A stretch of 64,000 bases of DNA from Vibrio sp. CB1-14 (GTDB taxonomy: Bacteria; Pseudomonadota; Gammaproteobacteria; Enterobacterales; Vibrionaceae): NCBI RefSeq assembly GCF_040412085.2, contig NZ_CP115920.1, positions 1,674,001 through 1,738,000 of the forward strand, given 5' to 3'. The notes beneath the pieces are model-generated. The model was given only the letters and a program-made list of their open reading frames with translations. It was not told where the DNA came from and made no database searches. This document shows, piece by piece, positions 57,280-64,000 of this stretch. A program made the position numbers and the translations under genes. How positions within the stretch are numbered: the stretch's first letter is position 1; the number at the start of each line of letters is the position of its first letter.

Positions 57280-58572
57280 ATGAAGTTTTCGGTAAAGTTA
57301 TTGTTGTCACTTATCCTCGTGACTTTGGTAGTGATCAGCAGCTATCGACTTTGGGGTGATCAAAAACGGCTTGTAGTATTGAGTGACAAATTTGGTTTTT
57401 TTGCGACTAATGATCAGTTCCAAGGTGGCGCGAGTCTATCTTCGCTAAGTCAGTTGGATCAAGGCGTTCAGCTCGATTGCACATTAAAGAAAAGCGATTA
57501 CGCATGGCCTTATTGTGGCGTCTCTGTGCACTTTAACTCAGACCCACAGCATGGGTTAGATCTTTCTGATTATCATACACTTGAACTTGATATCGATTAC
57601 GATATTCCTCCTAATAACGACCGCTCTCTTCGAGTCTATTTTCGCAATTACAATCCTATCTACTCTAATACACAAGATGAGTACACCCACAAATATAACG
57701 GCGTCACGCTACAGGCTGATGCAGGGAAAATGATCATTCCATTGCGTAATTTCCAAGTCATGACTTGGTGGGTGGTAGACAACAAAATTCCTATCGCGCA
57801 CGCAGCGCCTGAGTTTACTAATATCAACAAGTTTGAACTGGCTACTGGGTCAAACTCCACGCTAGGTGAACACTCGATCAAACTTCATAGTATTACGTTG
57901 GTCGGCCGCTATATGTCTGGTGAGACACTGTTTCTTTTAATGCTGGTGGTTTGGGTTATTGTTGCTGTGTTTGCGTTACTATGGGAACTGCGAAACTATC
58001 AGCTTGATATGGAACGCGAGAAACGCAGAGCCAGTTACTTGTCCCAAGTTAATCAACGCTTAGAAAGCGAGAACATTAAGTTCTCTGAGTTAGCGCACCG
58101 TGATGAGTTGACGGGGATTCGTAATCGTCATGCCGTCCGTGCTTGGCTGGAAAGGCAGCAGCTGCAAATTCAGGCCTCGTCGATTGGTGTACTGTTTATC
58201 GATATCGACTATTTTAAGCGTATCAATGACACCTACGGTCATGGTATCGGCGACGATGTGCTGCGCGAGTTTGCGATGGTGCTTTCTGATCTCGTAGGTA
58301 GCAATGACAAAGTAGTGCGCTGGGGCGGCGAAGAGTTTGTGGTATTTTGCCAGCAAAAATCACAACGCGAACTGGTGAAGATGGCAGAGCAGATACGTCA
58401 CTATGTTCACGCGCATTTATGGGTGCACGGTGACGAGATGAGTTGCAGCATTGGAGTGGCGTTGGGACAAAATCATCAGGTTTATGAGACCATCAATTTT
58501 GCCGACGATATGCTTTATGAGGCGAAACGGCAGGGACGAAATTGTGTTAGAGCGATTAATATTAGCGTTTGA
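57280..58572 (+). CDS. Membrane diguanylate cyclase with beta-rich periplasmic sensor
   Basis: The 430-residue protein has an N-terminal membrane segment (about 5-22), a periplasmic domain (about 30-210) with beta-sandwich or carbohydrate-binding-like pattern (DLSDYHTLELDIDYDIPP, SLRVYFRNYNP), a second membrane segment (about 215-236), a short coiled coil and a GGDEF domain (about 265-428). The active motif is GGEEF (349-353). The inhibitory RxxD site is not conserved: GSND (340-343) has Gly at the Arg position, so product inhibition may be absent. It lies 236 nt after the RTX gene behind a terminator. Confidence 0.88.
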   Translation: MKFSVKLLLSLILVTLVVISSYRLWGDQKRLVVLSDKFGFFATNDQFQGGASLSSLSQLDQGVQLDCTLKKSDYAWPYCGVSVHFNSDPQHGLDLSDYHTLELDIDYDIPPNNDRSLRVYFRNYNPIYSNTQDEYTHKYNGVTLQADAGKMIIPLRNFQVMTWWVVDNKIPIAHAAPEFTNINKFELATGSNSTLGEHSIKLHSITLVGRYMSGETLFLLMLVVWVIVAVFALLWELRNYQLDMEREKRRASYLSQVNQRLESENIKFSELAHRDELTGIRNRHAVRAWLERQQLQIQASSIGVLFIDIDYFKRINDTYGHGIGDDVLREFAMVLSDLVGSNDKVVRWGGEEFVVFCQQKSQRELVKMAEQIRHYVHAHLWVHGDEMSCSIGVALGQNHQVYETINFADDMLYEAKRQGRNCVRAINISV

Positions 58573-58837
58573 TTGTGCTTGAACATGGACTACTCACACT
58601 GCCCGGTAAAAAAATAACGAATAATCTGCAGAGAAGAAGCGAAAAATTGTCAGTGATGGCATATGGTTACGATAGGTATATCAAATTAGTACTTTGATTT
58701 TCAGCTAAGTTAAGGCTTCAAAACTAGGGATCATCTTGTCAACAGTAAAATGACGGTATTCCTAGTGGCCGGGTTTTAGTAGGATGTGCCGCCCAAATCT
58801 AGATAGCACTATGACAATAATTATGAGGTTCTAGGTA

Positions 58838-60295
58838 ATGCAGACACGTCTACGGTGGTTCGGCTCTTTACCAATGCTGGTGTTACTTGGATGCAGCGGT
58901 AATATTCCCCCCAATGAGCGACAAACAGCTCGCGATGAGATAGATGCTACTTCCGGTCAAATTGTTAGCAAATTGAGTGATGAGTACAGTGAAATTCCCA
59001 CTTTAGTTAATAACGCATACGGTTATGCCGCCATCAGCATGTCGGGAGTCAAAGTACCGGTTGTTGGAGGAGGGACGGGTATAGGGGCTATCTACAATAA
59101 CCGCGATGGTAGCGTAACCTATATTGACGTGGATCGTTACGATGTTGGTGCAGGTTTAGCACTGGGCAATAATGAAGCCTTACTTATTTTCGATGATAAG
59201 CAGTCGCTAGAATCTTATCGAGCCGGTGTGTGGCGGTTTTCTATAGGTGCGGATGTGAGCTTCGGAGAGAGTAGTACTCATGTCAGTTCCACGATAGTGG
59301 GTGATGATGACGTTCCCATCTATTTAATCACAACATCTGGTGCGTCAGCGATAGGCAGCGTGCGAGTGGTATCAAGTTCTGTGAACTATGATTTAACAGA
59401 AACGGGAGTCGGGGACATTGGTATCGCCAATAGAGACTTAAATACCGATGCTCCAGCGAAGGGGGCAAAGAAGTGGGATAGAGCGCTGCCGTTTTATGCT
59501 CAACAGGTGATAGATAGAGGGTATTCTCTCCCAAAACCTTACGGAATCAGTATTATTTACACCGATACTTTTCAGTATATGGATATAACTGACCTCAACG
59601 TTGGCATTAATGGCTCTCAGAAGTACCCAATAGAGTTTGTTTCGTTTGATAATAATAGCAACAATACTCAATCACCTCAGCTTAAGCTCGATGCTTGGCT
59701 ATTTCCATTTATGAATGTATTTGGTGCGGTGGGGAAAATCAGTGGCACGGCTGATATAGGAATTAAGTTCAGTGGCAACGACCTTATTGATCAAATGGAA
59801 GCGAACTGCAGCCTACCGCCACTACAAAGACCGAAAGTATGCTTGTTAAGGGATGCGGAAGCCGAGTTTGTCGCGCCAGCACAACTTGAAGGGAATAACT
59901 ACACTCTCGGAACTGTTTTGGCAACGGGATGGAATGACTATTTCGTTACTCTGCCAATTTCATTTACCTACGCCGATATGAGAAAAAACGACGCAGAAGG
60001 ATTGATTCTCAACGTTTCACCTCGTGTGGGTAAAGTGATCCCTACTGTGGGGTCGCAATCTGTGGCGGTATATGCCGGTGCAACATATCTCGATAGCACG
60101 CTAACTCTGACAGGCACCTACACCTTTAATGGGGTTGGTATCGACTACAAGGTGAAACAAAGTAATACCGATAAGTGGGCTGGCCTTGTTGGTGCGAATT
60201 ACAACTTTAATCGTGATTGGTCTTTGATGATGGAATACGGCTGGAAAAGTGATAGGAAACGTCAGTTTGTTTCTGCATTGAATCGACGTTTTTAG
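58838..60295 (+). CDS. Lipoprotein with SYLF/YSC84-like domain and C-terminal beta-barrel-like region
   Basis: The 485-residue protein has a lipobox with Cys19 (VLLGC), then a SYLF/YSC84-like region (about 30-190, NNAYGYAAISMSGVKVPVVGGGTGIG and VGAGLALGNNEALLIFDD). Its C-terminal half (about 230-485) is made of alternating beta strands and ends in Phe (VSALNRRF), like an outer-membrane barrel. The combination of lipidation, a SYLF-like domain and a barrel is unusual. It is followed after 35 nt by a gene for a stand-alone SYLF-like lipoprotein, probably in the same operon. Function unknown; SYLF domains bind phosphoinositides or lipids in other systems. Confidence 0.7.
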   Translation: MQTRLRWFGSLPMLVLLGCSGNIPPNERQTARDEIDATSGQIVSKLSDEYSEIPTLVNNAYGYAAISMSGVKVPVVGGGTGIGAIYNNRDGSVTYIDVDRYDVGAGLALGNNEALLIFDDKQSLESYRAGVWRFSIGADVSFGESSTHVSSTIVGDDDVPIYLITTSGASAIGSVRVVSSSVNYDLTETGVGDIGIANRDLNTDAPAKGAKKWDRALPFYAQQVIDRGYSLPKPYGISIIYTDTFQYMDITDLNVGINGSQKYPIEFVSFDNNSNNTQSPQLKLDAWLFPFMNVFGAVGKISGTADIGIKFSGNDLIDQMEANCSLPPLQRPKVCLLRDAEAEFVAPAQLEGNNYTLGTVLATGWNDYFVTLPISFTYADMRKNDAEGLILNVSPRVGKVIPTVGSQSVAVYAGATYLDSTLTLTGTYTFNGVGIDYKVKQSNTDKWAGLVGANYNFNRDWSLMMEYGWKSDRKRQFVSALNRRF

Positions 60296-60330
60296 TCGCT
60301 ACTTTCATCAGTACACGATGAGGAAATAAC

Positions 60331-60897
60331 ATGAAACTCCAACGCTTATTGCTTTTAGCTGCTTTGGTGATCGTTAGTGGATGCACATCCTTAAGCGAGC
60401 AGCAAAAGATAGCTGAGCGAAATGAGCTTGATACGGTTGCTCAAACCACCATATCAGAACTACTAAAACAAGAACCACACCTACAAACACAAATGGATGA
60501 AGCGTTGGCCTACGGCGTAGCAAACATGAAGGTATCTAAAATACCTGTAGTGGGTGTCGGCGGTGGGGAAGGCGTATTAGTGATAAAGGGCGACGAACCT
60601 CGTGTCTATTTTACAGTTCAGCGACTCGACTTTGGCGCTGGCTGGGGTGCGCGTTCTTATAAGGTGTTGATACTTATGAATACGCAAGAGTTGGTGGCTG
60701 ATTGGAAGGATGGTGAGTGGTATTTTGACATTGGTGCAGAGGCCTCTGCTGGCAGCGCTGCTGCACAAGGCACTTCAGGTGATTTGAATCCTGAGTTCAC
60801 TTTACATGTGCTATCCGATGGCGGGGCATCAGCGACAGTCACTGCAAGGGTGATTCGCGTTACAGTCAATAAATCGCTTACGGAGCCATTACCGTGA
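60331..60897 (+). CDS. SYLF/YSC84-like lipoprotein
   Basis: The 188-residue protein has a lipobox with Cys18 (VSGC) and a SYLF-like domain (about 45-185, EALAYGVANMKVSKIPVVGVGGGEG, LDFGAGWGARSYKVLILM). It resembles the N-terminal half of the preceding gene product, so the two are likely paralogues. Probably attached to the outer membrane (residue after Cys is Thr, not Asp). Function unknown. Confidence 0.75.
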   Translation: MKLQRLLLLAALVIVSGCTSLSEQQKIAERNELDTVAQTTISELLKQEPHLQTQMDEALAYGVANMKVSKIPVVGVGGGEGVLVIKGDEPRVYFTVQRLDFGAGWGARSYKVLILMNTQELVADWKDGEWYFDIGAEASAGSAAAQGTSGDLNPEFTLHVLSDGGASATVTARVIRVTVNKSLTEPLP

Positions 60898-60924
60898 GCG
60901 AGAGTATCTTGGATGATTGAAACT

Positions 60925-61692
<768 letters not shown>

Positions 61693-61720
<28 letters not shown>

Positions 61721-62016
61721 ATGCCGATACCTATAAAGCTTAAAACCACAATGGAAAACATCAAACCCGGGTCGATGTTACTAAGTGCATTCTTTAACAC
61801 TGGCGTGGCTTTAATGATGATCAATCCATAACCAAATGCGTTAAGAAGTATAAAACAGACTGTTCGAATTACGAAATTAGTATCACGTAATGCGTTACGC
61901 ATCAAACGATTAATGTCGGCGCCGAGCACGACTAGCGTGCAAGCGACTAAAGCGGTGGCGATTTCAAGAAGGTAAGGTGAAATAAACTGTCCGCCAGGCG
62001 CAAACATATCAAACAT
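61693..62016 (-). CDS. DUF3392 small membrane protein
   Basis: The 107-residue protein has three or four hydrophobic segments (about 15-33, 45-70, 82-102) and matches the DUF3392 family of small inner-membrane proteins in vibrios; function unknown. The ATG at 62016 follows AGAGGAA; the in-frame extension to 62076 has no support and runs into the maeA terminator. Its 3' end overlaps the start of sanA by 28 nt, so the two are coupled. Confidence 0.75.
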
Positions 62017-62055
62017 AACTAGGGTTCCTCTTCGTGTTCTAAGCGCTTCATTAGA

Positions 62056-62083
62056 CAAAAAGGCTCTTGATAACAAGAGCCTT
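62056..62083 (-). terminator. Minus-strand terminator of maeA
   Basis: An 11-bp perfect stem (AAAGGCTCTTG / CAAGAGCCTTT) with loop ATAA is followed on the minus strand by TTTTTG, 20 nt beyond the maeA stop. Confidence 0.85.
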
Positions 62084-62102
62084 TGTGTGACATTGATTCC
62101 GG

Positions 62103-63791
62103 TTAGAACGCCGAGCGCTTATATTTGCGATACACAGGCTGCCAGAAGTTCTCTTCAATGGCTTTGAGTAGTGTCTCGTCAGTGCATTCTTTCGCGACAC
62201 CTTGCTCAATCGCTTTCTTAGCAACAGCGTAAGCAATACGTTTTGATACCAAATGGATCTCTTCTAGAGGTGGCAATAGCTGACCAGAGCCTTTTTGTGC
62301 CAGTGGCGAGCATTCAGCAAGTGCACGGCTTGATTCCATCAGCATCTCATCGGTAACGCGAGACGCTTGTGCGGCCAATACGCCAAGACCTATGCCTGGG
62401 AAAATGTAGCTGTTGTTACATTGCGCGATTGGGTAGGTTTTACCCTCGACAACCACTGGGTCAAACGGGCTACCCGTTGCCACCAACGCTTGGCCTTGAG
62501 TCCAACGCAGAATATCGTTTGGTGTCGCTTCAACACGGCTTGTTGGGTTCGAAAGTGGGAACACGATTGGACGCTCGCAGTGCTGGTGCATCTCTTGGAT
62601 GATCTCTTTGCTAAACAGACCAGGTGCACCAGAAACGCCGATAAGAACGGTTGGCTTTGCGTTCTTAATCACATCATGCAGTGAGAAGCCAGAGTTATCT
62701 GATTCCCAGTTTTGCGTGTGGCTGTGCTTTTGCACCAAACGCTGCTGGAAGTCGAGTAGGTTTGGCATGCCTTCTTGCAGCAGACCCCAACGGTCTACCA
62801 TGAAGACCTGTGAGCGAGCCTGTTCATCACTGATACCTTCAGACACCATTTGTGCGACGATAGCTTCTGCAATGCCACAGCCAGCAGAACCAGCGCCTAA
62901 GAAAGTGATGCGCTGCTCAGAGAGTTTGTTGCCTGCTGCCTTACATGCCGCTAGAAGTGAGCCAACGGTAACGGCTGCCGTACCTTGAATATCATCGTTA
63001 AAACAGCAGATACGGTCTTTATAGCGCTCAAGAAGCGGCATCGCATTTTTCTGTGCAAAGTCTTCAAACTGAACGAGGGCATCAGGCCAGCGACGCTGAA
63101 CAGCTTGGATAAAGTCTTCAACAAATGCACGGTACTCATCACCGGTAATACGTGGGTGACGCCAGCCCATGTACATAGGGTCAGCAAGACGCTGTGGGTT
63201 GTTGGTGCCCACATCAAGAACGATAGGTAGTGTGTAAGCCGGGCTGATACCACCACAAGCGGTATAGAGAGCCAGTTTACCGATAGGAATACCCATACCA
63301 CCGATACCTTGGTCGCCTAGACCAAGAATACGCTCACCATCAGTCACGACGATAACTTTTACGTTGTGGTTACGAGCGTTGTTTAGCAGATCGTCAATGC
63401 GATCACGATTTGGATACGAGATAAATAGACCACGACCACGGCGATAAATGTTAGAGAAGTTCTCACACGCTGCACCAACCGTTGGTGTATAGATAATCGG
63501 CATCATCTCAGAAATGTGATTTTGAACTAAACGATAAAAAAGGGTTTCGTTCGTGTCTTGGATGTTACGCAGGTAAATGTGCTTATCCATGTCATTGTCA
63601 AAGCTGGTGTACTGCTTGTAAGCACGATCCACTTGCTCTTGAATGGTTTCAGTGGTTTCTGGAAGTAGGCCTTCTAGGTTGAAGGACATTCTTTCTTCTG
63701 AGGTGAAAGCACTGCCTTTATTAAGCAATGGTGTACTAAGCAGTGCAGGGCCTGCGTAAGGAATATAGAGTGGTCGTTTGTTGTTGTTCAT
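62103..63791 (-). CDS. maeA: NAD-dependent malic enzyme (malate dehydrogenase, oxaloacetate-decarboxylating)
   Basis: The 562-residue enzyme converts malate to pyruvate and CO2 with NAD. It has the N-terminal malic domain (about 70-250, [42 protein letters not shown]), the metal site region [16 protein letters not shown] and [12 protein letters not shown], and the NAD-binding domain ([13 protein letters not shown]). The ATG at 63791 follows AGGTAA and gives the family start [15 protein letters not shown]; an in-frame upstream start at 63818 is less likely. It is followed by a terminator, so DUF3392 and sanA form a separate unit. Confidence 0.95.
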   Translation of the reverse strand: MNNNKRPLYIPYAGPALLSTPLLNKGSAFTSEERMSFNLEGLLPETTETIQEQVDRAYKQYTSFDNDMDKHIYLRNIQDTNETLFYRLVQNHISEMMPIIYTPTVGAACENFSNIYRRGRGLFISYPNRDRIDDLLNNARNHNVKVIVVTDGERILGLGDQGIGGMGIPIGKLALYTACGGISPAYTLPIVLDVGTNNPQRLADPMYMGWRHPRITGDEYRAFVEDFIQAVQRRWPDALVQFEDFAQKNAMPLLERYKDRICCFNDDIQGTAAVTVGSLLAACKAAGNKLSEQRITFLGAGSAGCGIAEAIVAQMVSEGISDEQARSQVFMVDRWGLLQEGMPNLLDFQQRLVQKHSHTQNWESDNSGFSLHDVIKNAKPTVLIGVSGAPGLFSKEIIQEMHQHCERPIVFPLSNPTSRVEATPNDILRWTQGQALVATGSPFDPVVVEGKTYPIAQCNNSYIFPGIGLGVLAAQASRVTDEMLMESSRALAECSPLAQKGSGQLLPPLEEIHLVSKRIAYAVAKKAIEQGVAKECTDETLLKAIEENFWQPVYRKYKRSAF

Positions 63792-64000
63792 TAGGTTACC
63801 TGATATGGGAACAGTCATTCGGGAAGTAGGAACAATTAGGGCGCTAATTTAACACATTTAGGGTAGGTTAGCGAAGTGCAAATGTTAACTAATTGTAGAA
63901 TTTATCAAGGAAAAATCGGATGCTCAGTGCGACTGTCACTGCAACTGTAGCTTGGTTCAGGGTATACTCGGCACACCCATGAGAAACTGCTGACATATCC

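Overview
The window looks like the main chromosome of a Vibrio. Recognisable genes include DbfRS-type regulators beside rplY, radD-rsuA-bcr, nhaA, psrA-fadE, fabV, hexR, panP, tfoX, serC, cydDC-trxB and an NAD malic enzyme. Their order recalls V. cholerae chromosome 1 blocks from memory (about VC1627-VC1640, VC1738-VC1741, VC1146-VC1184); no alignment was run and no species is claimed. I found no rRNA, tRNA, IS element, phage or CRISPR.

Layout. 1-2.4 kb: end of a VOC/HPPD-like (QuiC-type) gene, then an amidohydrolase that seems to lack an active-site segment. 2.7-10.3 kb: rplY, a sensor kinase/response regulator/PepSY operon, radD, rsuA, and coupled bcr-DUF2913. 10.4-16.4 kb: an SDR-DUF2867 protein and an AttEFGH-like ABC operon (ATPase, FtsX-like permease, CrtC/AttH-like protein). 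16.7-22.7 kb: nhaA, then fatty-acid genes psrA-fadE and fabV. 22.7-32.4 kb: YbjL-type transporter, grxA, iron alcohol dehydrogenase, hexR, panP, a small secreted protein, lysO and an HDOD protein. 32.7-40.9 kb: tfoX, a small beta-barrel protein, an unusual pseudoreceiver-cNMP-histidine kinase with its response regulator, a DUF945 protein, serC and a CBS/CorC membrane protein. 41-48 kb: cydDC, trxB, a two-gene 2OG-Fe dioxygenase plus PLP enzyme operon, and a DUF2797 protein.

The most accessory part is 48.9-60.9 kb. A PotD-like periplasmic binding protein overlaps a Cache-HAMP-GGDEF diguanylate cyclase. Divergent from it is a type I secretion operon (ABC exporter, adaptor, RTX protein with a recent 399-bp internal duplication), then a second GGDEF protein with a beta-rich periplasmic sensor, then two SYLF-like lipoproteins, one apparently fused to an outer-membrane barrel. 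This layout suggests an extracellular or surface RTX product with c-di-GMP signalling and envelope factors nearby. That functional link is inference from proximity.

The window closes with a frameshifted sanA, a DUF3392 membrane protein and maeA, all on the minus strand. Most transcription units end in clear intrinsic terminators, several of them bidirectional between convergent genes.
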